64,000 bases of DNA from assembly GCF_001691555.1 (NCBI RefSeq), contig NZ_MAYN01000008.1, positions 700,617-764,616 on the forward strand, in the 5' to 3' direction. Both the position numbers and the translations under genes were made by a program. Of the stretch, positions 31,708 to 40,655 are shown one piece after another. Every line of letters starts with the position of its first letter. The first letter of the stretch is position 1. The stretch is from Pantoea eucrina. GTDB lineage: Bacteria; Pseudomonadota; Gammaproteobacteria; Enterobacterales; Enterobacteriaceae. Under the pieces are notes generated by a model, which ran no database searches, was not told the DNA's origin, and was given only the letters and a program-made list of their open reading frames with translations.

Positions 31708-33507
31708 ATGAGAAGATTGATAACCACGCTGGTCATCCTGTTAGTGGTAGTGGTGGCAGGGATGGCCGCACTGGTGCTACTGGTTAATCCCAACGATTTT
31801 CGTGCCTACATGGTAAAACAGGTAGAGCAGCGCAGTGGTTATCAGCTGGTCACAGGCAGCGACTTGCGCTGGCACGTCTGGCCTCAGCTCAGCATTCTTT
31901 CCGGGCGCATGAGCCTCACCGCACCCGGTGCCAGCCAGCCGCTGGTGACCGCCGAAAACATGCGGCTGGATGTCGATCTCTGGCCGCTGCTCACGCATCA
32001 GCTCAGTGTCAGCCAGGTGATGCTGAAAAACGCGATTATTCGCGCCACGCCGGAGAGTGCGCCGCAGAAACCCGGCGGGGCTCCCGTCGGTCCCGGCGAC
32101 AGCGAACCGGCATTAGCCGCCTCACAGAGCTGGAGCCTGGCGATCGCGAAACTGCGCGTGGCCGACAGCCTGCTTATCTGGCAGCAGCCGGGCGGGGATG
32201 AGTATAACTTCCGCAATCTTAATCTGAGTCTGGATCAGGACAGCCGCAAACAGAATCACATTGAACTGAGCACGCGCCTGTCACGTAATCAGCGCAACCT
32301 CAGCGTCGCGCTGCAGGGCGAGATGGATGTCTCACGTTATCCGCATCAGCTCAGCGGCACGCTGGCGCAGCTTGATTATGCGCTGGACGGCGCGAATCTG
32401 CCGGTGCAGGGGATCAAGGGCGCGCTGAGCGGAAAAGCGATCTGGAACGCCGATAAACAGCGGTTCTCCCTGGCCGATATGCAGCTTACCGCGAACGACA
32501 GTACGCTGCAGGGCAGTGCCGAAGGGCGTATTGCGATGCCGCAGCAGCTGCGCCTTGCGCTGCATGCAACCTCGCTAAATATCGATAACCTTGCCGTTAG
32601 CGCGCCCGTCAGCAGCGATAGCGGGACCGCGCAGGCTGCGCCGGTGCAGCCGCCGGTGATTGCAGAACCTCTCCTCCGCAATAACGCCGATTCACCGCTC
32701 AATACGCTCGATCTGCAGCTTGCCCTGAAAGCGGACCAGAGCCAGTGGCGCGGGCTGACGCTCAGTAATCTGCAGATCGACGCCAGCAACCAGCAGGGGC
32801 TGATGACGCTCACCCGGCTGCAGGGCAGGCTGGGTGACGGACATTTTTCGCTGCCGGGACAAATTGATATTCGTCAGCCGGTTACCCGGGCTGCGTTTCA
32901 GCCTGAACTGGAAAATATCGCCATCGTCCCTCTGCTGAAAGCGCTGGCGCTGCCTGCTGCACTTGAGGGAACGTTATCACTGCAGGGTAAGGTGAGCGGG
33001 GCAGGGCTGAGCGTAAAAGAGGCGAAGCAGAACTGGCAGGGTAGTGCGGATATTGAGGCCACCAATCTGCAGCTCACGCAGCTTAATCTGCAACAGATGG
33101 TACGCCGGGCCGTTGCGCGCGCCAGTAATCAGGTAACGAACGATCAGCCTGATAATCAGGGCATCCAGCAGCTGTCAGGGCGTATCAGTCTGCAGCAGGG
33201 CAACGTTGCGTTTACCGATCTGCAGGGTGGCGGCAACCAGCTGGCGCTACAGACGCACGGAACGGTCGATATTGTGCAGCAGCAGCTGGATGTCACCATC
33301 AATATGATGCTGCGCGGCTGGAAAGGGGATGAGCGTCTGGCGAAAGTGCTCAATCAGCAGCCTGTTCCGCTGCGTATGTATGGCCGCTGGGATAAGCTGC
33401 AGTATTCGTTGCCGATAGATGATGTTGTGCGTCAGCAGCTGCAGAGCGAGGCGAAGTCGCGCCTTAACCAGTGGCTTGATCGCCATCCGTCCACGAAAAA
33501 GCCCTGA
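31708..33507 (+). CDS. asmA: AsmA family envelope assembly protein
   Basis: Inner-membrane-anchored periplasmic protein of the AsmA-like bridge family, linked in E. coli to outer-membrane lipid and protein homeostasis. An N-terminal anchor (TTLVILLVVVVAGMAALVLLV) is followed by the conserved NPNDFRAYMVKQVEQRSGYQL and long amphipathic beta repeats. The C-terminal AsmA_2 part includes LSGRISLQQGNVAFTDLQGGG. At 599 residues it is slightly shorter than E. coli AsmA (617). It is the last conserved gene before the EPS locus, as in E. coli, where asmA precedes wza. Confidence 0.95.
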   Translation: MRRLITTLVILLVVVVAGMAALVLLVNPNDFRAYMVKQVEQRSGYQLVTGSDLRWHVWPQLSILSGRMSLTAPGASQPLVTAENMRLDVDLWPLLTHQLSVSQVMLKNAIIRATPESAPQKPGGAPVGPGDSEPALAASQSWSLAIAKLRVADSLLIWQQPGGDEYNFRNLNLSLDQDSRKQNHIELSTRLSRNQRNLSVALQGEMDVSRYPHQLSGTLAQLDYALDGANLPVQGIKGALSGKAIWNADKQRFSLADMQLTANDSTLQGSAEGRIAMPQQLRLALHATSLNIDNLAVSAPVSSDSGTAQAAPVQPPVIAEPLLRNNADSPLNTLDLQLALKADQSQWRGLTLSNLQIDASNQQGLMTLTRLQGRLGDGHFSLPGQIDIRQPVTRAAFQPELENIAIVPLLKALALPAALEGTLSLQGKVSGAGLSVKEAKQNWQGSADIEATNLQLTQLNLQQMVRRAVARASNQVTNDQPDNQGIQQLSGRISLQQGNVAFTDLQGGGNQLALQTHGTVDIVQQQLDVTINMMLRGWKGDERLAKVLNQQPVPLRMYGRWDKLQYSLPIDDVVRQQLQSEAKSRLNQWLDRHPSTKKP

Positions 33508-33525
33508 GGCTGACCGGTGACAGAA

Positions 33526-33571
33526 ATACGCCCCCTGCAGAACACCGCAGGGGCGCCATTGAGGGCGCCCG
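33526..33571. repeat. Palindromic repeats downstream of asmA
   Basis: TACGCCCCCTGCAG and GCAGGGGCGCCATTGAGGGCGCCC belong to the same GGGGCGCCATT-family as the mdtC-mdtD cluster. They start about 20 bp after the asmA stop. Confidence 0.65.
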
Positions 33572-33615
33572 GAGGGCACGTTAGCCTTTACCCCGTCCCT
33601 CAGCGTCACGATCCC

Positions 33616-34060
33616 TTAAGCTGATCCAGACTCATCCACAATAAAGGCAAAATGCGTGTGCGCCTGACGGATCGGTGTGCGCAGACCAGCTGAATCACCG
33701 TGCGGCGACTGATACAGCAGATCGACCACCTGCATCACCGGCCAGAATTTAGCGCCGTTCTTATTTTGACCGCTCTCGTTATCACCACCTTCCCGCCGCA
33801 CAATCAGTTCAGTGGTTGCTTTGCAGAGCAGGACAGTACCGTCCGGTAAGCGCAGCAGGTCGCGTGCGCGGTCAGACCGTCAGCAGGGGCGGTAGCAGCG
33901 TCACCGGCCACGAGAGCGAGGCCAGCAGCCCGGCGCGGCTTGGTAGCGCCAGCATCAGACACGTCACGCGCGTCCGGTCGCGGCAGCTTTTCAACCAGAA
34001 TGGCAATAAACACAGGCGATTAATGTCCGGTGCCCGCTGCTGAATGATTAGCGTGACTAA
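33616..34060 (-). pseudogene. Possible frameshifted gene remnant, identity unknown
   Basis: On the reverse strand one frame reads a membrane-like segment (LMLALPSRAGLLASLSWPVTLLPPLLTV, stop), and the neighbouring frame continues directly with protein-like sequence DLLRLPDGTVLLCKATTELIVRREGG, then KFWPVMQVVDLLYQSPHGD and HTHFAFIVDESGSA before a stop at 33616. The change of frame near 33875 looks like a frameshift in a formerly longer gene. I do not recognise the family; a weak resemblance to membrane proteins near type VI secretion genes is only an impression. Confidence 0.35.
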
Positions 34061-34407
34061 CCCCGCCCGGATCGGCGGATCGCCGATTCACGTCCGCATA
34101 CTCGTGTCAGCGTAATGTCTCAAAATGGGGTTTATCTGATGACAGCGAATGGCCGGAAACCGGAAAAACGCTGCCGGGCCTGCTGGTATAAGGTTCTGCA
34201 CGCTGGCCAGGGAAATGCTCGGGCCGCAGCAGACAAAATAAGCAAACTGTATGGATTAAGAATGCAGGAGAAGGGACGCTACGCATAATTAATTGTTATG
34301 CCGATTGAGCAGGATTACCGCTTACATTTTATCAATCGTATATCCGAATAATTCTGAATTTTCACCGCTGATTGCGCGGCAGATGTGGCGTCATTACTAA
34401 TGGCTGG

Positions 34408-34421
34408 TAGTCTTTTTCCTA
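34408..34421 (-). promoter_or_regulatory. Candidate RcsAB box of the EPS operon
   Basis: On the reverse strand TAGGAAAAAGACTA matches the RcsAB consensus TRVGAAWAWTSYGA at 11 of 14 positions, including the first nine. It is 27 bp upstream of a candidate -35 box and about 470 bp before wceG. Long-distance RcsAB boxes are known for amsG of Erwinia amylovora and cpsA of Pantoea stewartii. Confidence 0.4.
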
Positions 34422-34448
34422 AAATAGCACAGGGGGCACGGGCCCTAC

Positions 34449-34476
34449 TTGTAAACAAGCCAGTAATAACTAGTAT
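34449..34476 (+). promoter_or_regulatory. Candidate sigma-70 promoter of the EPS operon
   Basis: TTGTAA (34449-34454) and TAGTAT (34471-34476) are 16 bases apart. A start near 34483 would give a leader of about 400 nt that includes the JUMPstart element. Confidence 0.35.
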
Positions 34477-34616
34477 AGCAACGTGTCAGTAAATGTCCGC
34501 GCCAATCTGGTTAATAGCGCAGGGTTATGCATTTTAAAGTTGTGAATTGTGAACCTGCGCGATCCGGCCAGGAGTTATCCTGGGAAAATGGTTAAAAAAG
34601 CGCAAAACAGGATGAG

Positions 34617-34655
34617 CAGACGGTATTGGCAGCGACAGCCAGGGGCGGTAGCGTG
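34617..34655 (+). promoter_or_regulatory. JUMPstart/ops element of the EPS operon
   Basis: The 39-bp segment aligns without gaps to the JUMPstart consensus, with the right half AGCCAGGGGCGGTAGCGTG identical. The ops core GGCGGTAGCGTG lies at 34644-34655. It recruits RfaH to paused RNA polymerase and allows transcription of long polysaccharide operons. Confidence 0.92.
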
Positions 34656-34881
34656 CCTGAACTGGCGTAAACAGGAAATGAACTGTCTGGTGTAGCGGCA
34701 ATGGAACTCAGACTAATCCGTTGGTATTTATCACAATTTTCTGTCGAAAATCAATAGAGAATTGACCTAAATACCGGGGAGTTCGCCGCAGTTTGCTCAA
34801 CAGGCTCCGACTGAGTATCGCTCATTTATTACACAGGCCTGTAGCGTTAGGGATTAGGGAAATAAAATAAAAGAGTTAAAT

Positions 34882-36315
34882 ATGCGCGATAACGAATTTA
34901 CATATAAAAGTCTTCTGACCAAATTTTTACTGGCGTGCTCGGATTTAATTTGTTTTAACGCGGCGTTGTTTATTGCACTCGCCCTGATTAATTCATTATC
35001 TGACTCGCCACTGGCTGATATCTCTGAAAAAGATCTCAATTTAAAAATTGCTACTCACATCTGTCTGTCAATTATCTGTACGGGCTGGTTCTGGGTGCGT
35101 CTGCGCCATTACACCTACCGCAAGCCATTCTGGTTTGAGCTGAAAGAGATATTTCGTACCGTGTTTATTTTCTCGGTCATCGATTTGTCTATTTCTGCAT
35201 TATCGCAGTGGCAGATGTCGCGTTTTGTCTGGGTACTGACCTGGATTCTGGCGCTGATCCTGATCCCGGTTGCGCGTGCCGTCTCCAAGCGTGTACTGAA
35301 CCATTTCGGTATGTGGAAAAAGCAGACCATCATCATTGGCAGCAGCCGTAACGCACAGGAAGCCTGGCAGGCGCTGCAGAGTGAAGAGGTGATGGGCTTT
35401 GACGTTATCGCCTTCTTTGATGTTGATGGCAGCTGCCCGCAGGCCAGCATTTCCGGCGTACCGGTACTGCATAACGAAGCTGAGCTCTGGCAGTTAACCA
35501 ACAGCGAAACGCAGTTTATCGTTGCGGTTGAGTCTGAACAGAGTCAGTATCGCGACCTCTGGCTGAAAAACCTGGCTATGCATAATTGCCGTTCGGTATC
35601 CGTTATTCCGACGCTGCGTGGTGTACCGCTCTACGGAACGGACATGGCCTATATCTTCAGCCACGAAGTCATGATCCTGCGCGTGAACAACAACCTGGCG
35701 AAGCGCACCTCGCGTTTCCTCAAGCGCACGTTCGACATCGTCGGTGCACTCGGCATTATTGTGGCGCTGTCGCCGGCGCTGCTGGTACTCGGTTTTATGG
35801 TTGGCCGCGATGGCGGACCGCCGATTTACGGTCACGAACGTGTCGGTATGAACGGACGTAAATTTAAATGCCTGAAGTTTCGCTCAATGGTGATCAACTC
35901 CAAAGAAGTGCTGGAAGAGGTGCTGCGCACCGATCCGGTTGCGCGAGCGGAGTGGGATAAAGATTTCAAACTGAAGAACGATCCGCGTATTACCAAAGTT
36001 GGCCATTTCATCCGTAAAACCAGTCTGGATGAGCTGCCGCAGCTGTGGAACGTGGTACGTGGCGACATGAGCCTTGTGGGGCCACGTCCGGTGATTGAAG
36101 ATGAACTCTGCCGTTATGCCGGGGATGTAGATTACTACCTGATGGCCAAGCCAGGCATGACGGGATTGTGGCAGGTCAGCGGTCGTAACGACGTTGACTA
36201 CGAAACACGCGTCTATTTCGACTCGTGGTATGTCAAAAACTGGTCGCTGTGGAATGATATTGCGATCCTGTTTAAGACAGTCGGCGTAGTGCTTAAGCGC
36301 GACGGCGCGTATTGA
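34882..36315 (+). CDS. wceG: Undecaprenyl-phosphate sugar-1-phosphate transferase (WceG/AmsG type)
   Basis: Polyisoprenyl-phosphate hexose-1-phosphate transferase that starts the EPS repeat unit, most likely adding galactose-1-phosphate as in amylovoran and stewartan. It has N-terminal membrane helices, a central nucleotide-binding-like (CoA-binding fold) domain, and the C-terminal catalytic domain opening with RFLKRTFDIVGALGIIVALSPALL and carrying KFRSM, DELPQLWNVVRGDMSLVGPRP and KPGMTGLWQVSGR. The 477-residue length matches WceG/AmsG. It is the first gene of the EPS operon, behind JUMPstart. The glucose-specific WcaJ type is the alternative. Confidence 0.9.
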   Translation: MRDNEFTYKSLLTKFLLACSDLICFNAALFIALALINSLSDSPLADISEKDLNLKIATHICLSIICTGWFWVRLRHYTYRKPFWFELKEIFRTVFIFSVIDLSISALSQWQMSRFVWVLTWILALILIPVARAVSKRVLNHFGMWKKQTIIIGSSRNAQEAWQALQSEEVMGFDVIAFFDVDGSCPQASISGVPVLHNEAELWQLTNSETQFIVAVESEQSQYRDLWLKNLAMHNCRSVSVIPTLRGVPLYGTDMAYIFSHEVMILRVNNNLAKRTSRFLKRTFDIVGALGIIVALSPALLVLGFMVGRDGGPPIYGHERVGMNGRKFKCLKFRSMVINSKEVLEEVLRTDPVARAEWDKDFKLKNDPRITKVGHFIRKTSLDELPQLWNVVRGDMSLVGPRPVIEDELCRYAGDVDYYLMAKPGMTGLWQVSGRNDVDYETRVYFDSWYVKNWSLWNDIAILFKTVGVVLKRDGAY

Positions 36316-36327
36316 TAGACAGCGAAG

Positions 36328-36350
36328 GCGGGAGAGGGTACCTCTCCCGC
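36328..36350 (+). terminator. Strong hairpin after wceG
   Basis: A perfect 10-bp stem GCGGGAGAGG / CCTCTCCCGC with loop GTA stands 13 bp after the wceG stop. No T run follows, so it is more likely an mRNA-stability or pausing element than a complete terminator. Confidence 0.5.
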
Positions 36351-36496
36351 TGAATAACTGCCGGTGCTGGGAGTCTTGTTATCTGAACACTGCCATTATC
36401 GAGCCTGATTAAAGCGAATAGGTTGTTGAGTGGCACTATTCCGCTTTAATTGATGTCGTCCGGGGGCACGGTGACAACATAAAAACCAAGGGAGCA

Positions 36497-36526
36497 ATGA
36501 TAATGACCCACAGTTTCAGTGTTTAA
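36497..36526 (+). other. Possible nine-residue leader ORF before wza
   Basis: GGGAGCA precedes ATGATAATGACC, giving a nine-codon frame (MIMTHSFSV) and TAA. It has a better ribosome site than wza itself, and its start ATGATAATGA also opens wza (36609). It could be a leader peptide or the trace of a small duplication. Coding is unproven. Confidence 0.25.
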
Positions 36527-36608
36527 CCCGTTAAATTAAATTTTTGTAAGACGCTTACACAGCGGCGTTTTCGCCTCTATCAATCATTAACTGATAGCGA
36601 ATAACCAG

Positions 36609-37745
36609 ATGATAATGAAAACTAAATTGATACCTTTACTGGTATCCGCAACTTTTCTCTCCGGGTGCACCATCGAACCAGGTTCGCACCTTACCACCAG
36701 TGGAAAAGATGTCATTGAGCAACAGGATAGCAACTTTGACATCGATAAATACGTAAACGTCTTCCCGATGACACCTCGTCTGGTTGAGCAGATGCGTCCT
36801 AAGCCGCTGGTTGCACAGGCTAACCCACAGCTGCAGAACGAGATTCAGAGCTACGAATATCGCATCGGTGTGGGCGACGTGCTGAATGTCACCGTCTGGG
36901 ATCACCCGGAGCTGACGACCCCAGCCGGCCAGTACCGCAGCGCCAGCGACACCGGCAACTGGGTGCAGGCTGACGGCACAATTTTCTATCCGTACATCGG
37001 TAAAGTACGTGTCGCGGGTCGCACCGTAACGGAAGTGCGTGCGGAGATTGCGCGTCGTCTGGCGCAGTACATTGAAAGCCCGCAGGTAGATGTTAACCTG
37101 GCGGCTTTCCGCTCGCAGAAAGCGTATATCACCGGGTCGGTGACCACATCTGGTCAGCAGCCGATTACCAACGTGCCGCTTACCGTACTGGATGCGGTCA
37201 ACGCCGCGGGCGGCCTGGCCGCTGATGCTGACTGGCGCAACGTTGTGCTGACGCATAACGGCCGCGAACAGCGTATTTCGCTGCAGGCCCTGATGCAAAA
37301 TGGCGACCTGAGCCAGAACCATCTGCTCTATCCGGGCGACATTCTGTACGTACCGCGTAATGACGATCTCAAAGTCTTTGTAATGGGTGAAGTGCGTCAG
37401 CAGGCTACCCTGAAGATGGATCGCAGCGGCATGACGCTGGCAGAAGCGCTGGGCAATGCACAGGGCATGGATCAGACCACCTCTGATGCAACCGGCGTGT
37501 TCGTTATCCGTCCGATTCGCGGCGCTAACCGCACGAAAATCGCCAACATCTATCAGTTGAATACCAAGGATGCGGCGTCAATGGTGATGGGTACGGAGTT
37601 CCAGCTGGAACCGTATGACATCGTCTACGTCACCGCCACGCCGATTACCCGCTGGAACCGCGTTATCTCCGGACTGCTGCCGACCATCGTAGGTATCGAC
37701 GATGCAAGCTCGTCAGCGCTGCGCTTCCGCAACTGGTCGAACTAA
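36609..37745 (+). CDS. wza: Polysaccharide export outer-membrane lipoprotein Wza
   Basis: Octameric outer-membrane translocon for capsule/EPS. The lipoprotein signal ends in LSGC with acylated C20. The Poly_export signature [17 protein letters not shown] is near residue 86, followed by SLBB repeats ([32 protein letters not shown]) and a C-terminal amphipathic helix [16 protein letters not shown] that forms the pore. At 378 residues it matches Wza/AmsH. ATG 36609 or 36615 may be used; both lack a strong ribosome site. wzb follows after 9 bp. Confidence 0.96.
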   Translation: MIMKTKLIPLLVSATFLSGCTIEPGSHLTTSGKDVIEQQDSNFDIDKYVNVFPMTPRLVEQMRPKPLVAQANPQLQNEIQSYEYRIGVGDVLNVTVWDHPELTTPAGQYRSASDTGNWVQADGTIFYPYIGKVRVAGRTVTEVRAEIARRLAQYIESPQVDVNLAAFRSQKAYITGSVTTSGQQPITNVPLTVLDAVNAAGGLAADADWRNVVLTHNGREQRISLQALMQNGDLSQNHLLYPGDILYVPRNDDLKVFVMGEVRQQATLKMDRSGMTLAEALGNAQGMDQTTSDATGVFVIRPIRGANRTKIANIYQLNTKDAASMVMGTEFQLEPYDIVYVTATPITRWNRVISGLLPTIVGIDDASSSALRFRNWSN

Positions 37746-37754
37746 GGTTTTACC

Positions 37755-38189
37755 ATGATTAAGTCAGTGTTAGTGGTTTGTGTAGGTAACATCTGCCGTT
37801 CGCCAACCGCCGAGCGGCTGCTGAAACGGGCACTGCCGCAAACGCGCGTGGCCTCGGCCGGCCTGGGTGCCCTGGAAGGGTATCCGGCCGATAAGATGGC
37901 CAGTGAGGTTGCCGCTGAGCATGGCCTCTCACTCGACGGACATCAGGCACAGCAGTTAACGGCAGAAATGTGCCGTGACTTCGACCTGATTCTGGTGATG
38001 GAGAAGCGCCATATTGAGCAGGTCAACCGCATCGATCCCGCCGCGCGCGGAAAAACGATGCTGCTGGGGCACTGGCTTAATCAACAGGAAATTGCGGACC
38101 CGTACCGAAAGAGCCGCGAGGCCTTCGACGCTGTGTACGGGTTACTGGACAACGCAACCCAGAAATGGGTCAACGTATTAAGCCGATAG
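37755..38189 (+). CDS. wzb: Low-molecular-weight protein tyrosine phosphatase Wzb
   Basis: Dephosphorylates Wzc and so keeps polymer assembly cycling. The P-loop C9-VGNI-C14-R15-S16 (VCVGNICRSPTAERLL) and the general-acid Asp of IADPYRKS are intact. At 144 residues it has the family length. It sits between wza and wzc in the usual order, 12 bp before wzc. Confidence 0.96.
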   Translation: MIKSVLVVCVGNICRSPTAERLLKRALPQTRVASAGLGALEGYPADKMASEVAAEHGLSLDGHQAQQLTAEMCRDFDLILVMEKRHIEQVNRIDPAARGKTMLLGHWLNQQEIADPYRKSREAFDAVYGLLDNATQKWVNVLSR

Positions 38190-38201
38190 TTGGGATTATC
38201 C

Positions 38202-40379
38202 ATGAATATTAAAAACAAGGTCATGACCGCGCCAAAAGAAGATTCGAATGGATGGGATCTGGCGCATCTTGTGGGACAGCTGGTTGATCACCGCTGGATC
38301 ATTGTTGCCGTTACCGCCTTCTTTATGCTGGTGGCAACGCTCTACACACTGTTTGCGACGCCAATCTATAGCGCAGACGCCATGGTACAGGTTGAGCAGA
38401 AAAACACCGCTTCGGTGCTGAACGATCTGACCGACGTTCTGCCAGCCATGCCAGCCTCTGATACCGAGATTCAGATCCTTGAATCCCGTATGGTCATCGG
38501 CAAAACCGTTCAGGATCTGGGTCTGGACAGCGTAGTGCAGCAGCACTACTTCCCGGTCATTGGTAAAGGCCTGTCGCGCCTGATGGGTAACAAGCCGGGA
38601 CAGATCGCTATTTCCCGTCTGGAGATCCCGCGCAGCATCGACAAGCGTACCGTTGAGCTGGAAGTTACCGGTGCAGATACCTATACCGTGAGCAGCGACG
38701 GCGACGAACTGTTCAAAGGCCGCGTGGGTCAGCTGGAGCAGCATGGCGAAGTCACCATGCTGGTCAGCGGTATTCAGGCAGATGAAGGCACGACCTTCAG
38801 CGTCACCAAACTGACCGACCTGCAGGCGATTAAAACCGTACTGGGCGCGCTGACCGTGGCCGATAAAGGCAAAAGCACCGGCGTACTGGGTCTTGAGTAC
38901 CGTGATGAAGATCCGGAGCAGGCGAGCCGTGTCCTGAACCAGATCGTCAACAACTACCTGCTGCAGAACGTTGAGCGCAAGTCTGAACAGGCGGAAAAGA
39001 GCCTGCAGTTCCTGCGTAATCAGCTGCCTCAGGTGCGTGCCAAGCTGGATGATGCGGAAGATAAGCTGAACACCTTCCGCCGCGAGAACGCGTCTGTTGA
39101 TATGTCGCTGGAAGCGAAGTCCGCTCTGGATACCTCTGTCAGCGTGCAGAGCCAGCTGAACGAGCTGACCTTCCGTGAAGCAGAAGTGTCGCAGCTGTTC
39201 ACCAAAGATCACCCGACCTACCGCGCGCTGCTGGATAAACGCAAAACGCTGGAAGCGGAGCAGGCTCAGCTGAACAAGCGCATCTCCTCTATGCCGCAGA
39301 CGCAGCAGGAGATCCTGCGACTGACGCGTGACGTACAGTCGGGCCAGGAGATCTACATGCAGCTGCTGAACCGTCAGCAGGAGCTGGGGATCAGCAAGGC
39401 AAGCACCGTAGGTGATGTCCGCATCATCGATAACGCTGAAACGGCCGGTAGCCCGGTTGCACCGAAGAAAACCCTGATTATACTGGCTGGCCTGATTCTG
39501 GGTCTGCTGCTGTCGGTCGGTCTGGTGCTGCTGAAAGCGCTGTTCCATCACGGTATCGACAACCCTGAGCAGCTGGAAGAGCTGGGCATGAACGTCTACG
39601 CCAGCGTCCCGCTCTCTGAGTGGCAGCGCAAGAAAGATACTGAAGCACTGGCGCGTCGTGGTCACAAAGAGAAAAGCGATCCGCACAATACGCTGCTGGC
39701 GCTGGGTAACCCGACTGACCTCTCTATCGAAGCGATTCGCAGCCTGCGTACCAGCCTGCACTTTGCGATGATGGAAGCGAAGAACAACATCCTGATGATC
39801 ACCGGCGCCAGCCCGGGCATTGGTAAAACCTTTGTCTGTGCCAACCTGGCAACTCTGGTCGCCAAAGCGGGTCAGCGCGTGCTGTTTATCGATGGTGATA
39901 TGCGTCGCGGCTACACCCATGAGCTGCTGGGTGCGGATAACAAGCAGGGCCTCTCTAACGTCCTTTCCGGCAAGACTGAGTTCTCTCCGGCGATGATTCA
40001 GCGCGGCGTCTACGGCTTTGATTTCCTGCCACGCGGTCAGGTGCCACCTAACCCGTCTGAGCTGCTGATGCATCGTCGCATGAGTGAGCTGCTGGAGTGG
40101 GCGAGCAAAAACTATGACCTGGTGCTGATCGATACCCCACCAATCCTGGCGGTTACCGATGCCTCTATCATTGGTAAGCTGGCAGGGACGTCGCTGATGG
40201 TTGCACGCTTTGAAACCAACACCACGAAAGAACTGGATGTCAGCTACAAGCGCTTCGCGCAGAACGGCATTGAGATCAAGGGCGTGATCCTCAACGCCGT
40301 GGTACGCAAAGCGTCAAACGCCTACGGTTATGGTTACGACTACTACAACTACGAATACGGCAAAGAAGCTAAAAGCTAA
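38202..40379 (+). CDS. wzc: Polysaccharide co-polymerase / tyrosine autokinase Wzc
   Basis: Inner-membrane PCP-2a protein that controls chain length and couples assembly to Wza. The Wzz domain starts after VGQLVDHRWIIVAVTAFFMLVATLY, a second membrane segment is LIILAGLILGLLLSVGLVLL, and the cytosolic BY-kinase has Walker A GASPGIGKTF, Walker A' FIDGDMR and Walker B LVLIDTPP. The C-terminal tail holds seven tyrosines (YGYGYDYYNYEYG) for autophosphorylation. I chose ATG 38202 (725 residues); a TTG four codons earlier is not needed. A clear terminator follows. Confidence 0.96.
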   Translation: MNIKNKVMTAPKEDSNGWDLAHLVGQLVDHRWIIVAVTAFFMLVATLYTLFATPIYSADAMVQVEQKNTASVLNDLTDVLPAMPASDTEIQILESRMVIGKTVQDLGLDSVVQQHYFPVIGKGLSRLMGNKPGQIAISRLEIPRSIDKRTVELEVTGADTYTVSSDGDELFKGRVGQLEQHGEVTMLVSGIQADEGTTFSVTKLTDLQAIKTVLGALTVADKGKSTGVLGLEYRDEDPEQASRVLNQIVNNYLLQNVERKSEQAEKSLQFLRNQLPQVRAKLDDAEDKLNTFRRENASVDMSLEAKSALDTSVSVQSQLNELTFREAEVSQLFTKDHPTYRALLDKRKTLEAEQAQLNKRISSMPQTQQEILRLTRDVQSGQEIYMQLLNRQQELGISKASTVGDVRIIDNAETAGSPVAPKKTLIILAGLILGLLLSVGLVLLKALFHHGIDNPEQLEELGMNVYASVPLSEWQRKKDTEALARRGHKEKSDPHNTLLALGNPTDLSIEAIRSLRTSLHFAMMEAKNNILMITGASPGIGKTFVCANLATLVAKAGQRVLFIDGDMRRGYTHELLGADNKQGLSNVLSGKTEFSPAMIQRGVYGFDFLPRGQVPPNPSELLMHRRMSELLEWASKNYDLVLIDTPPILAVTDASIIGKLAGTSLMVARFETNTTKELDVSYKRFAQNGIEIKGVILNAVVRKASNAYGYGYDYYNYEYGKEAKS

Positions 40380-40391
40380 ATAACACCTTCA

Positions 40392-40417
40392 CGGGGCGGT
40401 TTATCCGCCCCGTTTTT
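40392..40417 (+). terminator. Rho-independent terminator after wzc, inside the EPS locus
   Basis: An 8-bp perfect stem CGGGGCGG / CCGCCCCG with loop TTTAT is followed by TTTTT. It separates the export genes from the glycosyltransferases. A comparable stem-loop follows wzc in E. coli group 1 capsule loci, where RfaH allows read-through. Confidence 0.9.
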
Positions 40418-40655
40418 ATGGTGAAGCACAGCGGCTCACAGCCGGGCAACGCCTTTTCAGGCTGACGCCATTTTTTCGGTGCGTTTTGCACTCAAATATA
40501 CACACAGCACAATCTTTGGTATTTCCGTAATGGTACGCGGCATCCTCAGAAGAAAGAGTAATAACGGTATGATTTTTCGGAATAAAACCGATTTCTTTCC
40601 GGGGCCTGCTCGCGCTACCGTTGGATCTGGAACAGCTGTTTAAGAGGTGCTGGCA

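Larger units (their letters stand above)
33508..34881 (+). other. 1.37-kb stretch between asmA and wceG without an intact gene
   Basis: From left to right it holds palindromic repeats (33526-33571), a decayed reverse-strand frame (about 33616-34060), an AT-richer part with no recognisable gene, and the regulatory leader of the EPS operon: RcsAB-like box, candidate promoter and JUMPstart. A 49-codon forward frame at 34139-34288 has no recognisable features and I do not call it a gene. Confidence 0.7.

Noticed and set aside
34139..34288. 49-codon forward frame in the asmA-wceG gap
   Set aside because: No ribosome site, no recognisable motif, and basic low-information sequence.
38196..40073. 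Reverse-strand open frame of 625 codons opposite wzc
   Set aside because: It is the antisense shadow of an intact wzc with Walker and tyrosine motifs; the reverse translation is rich in H, Q and R and has no family features.
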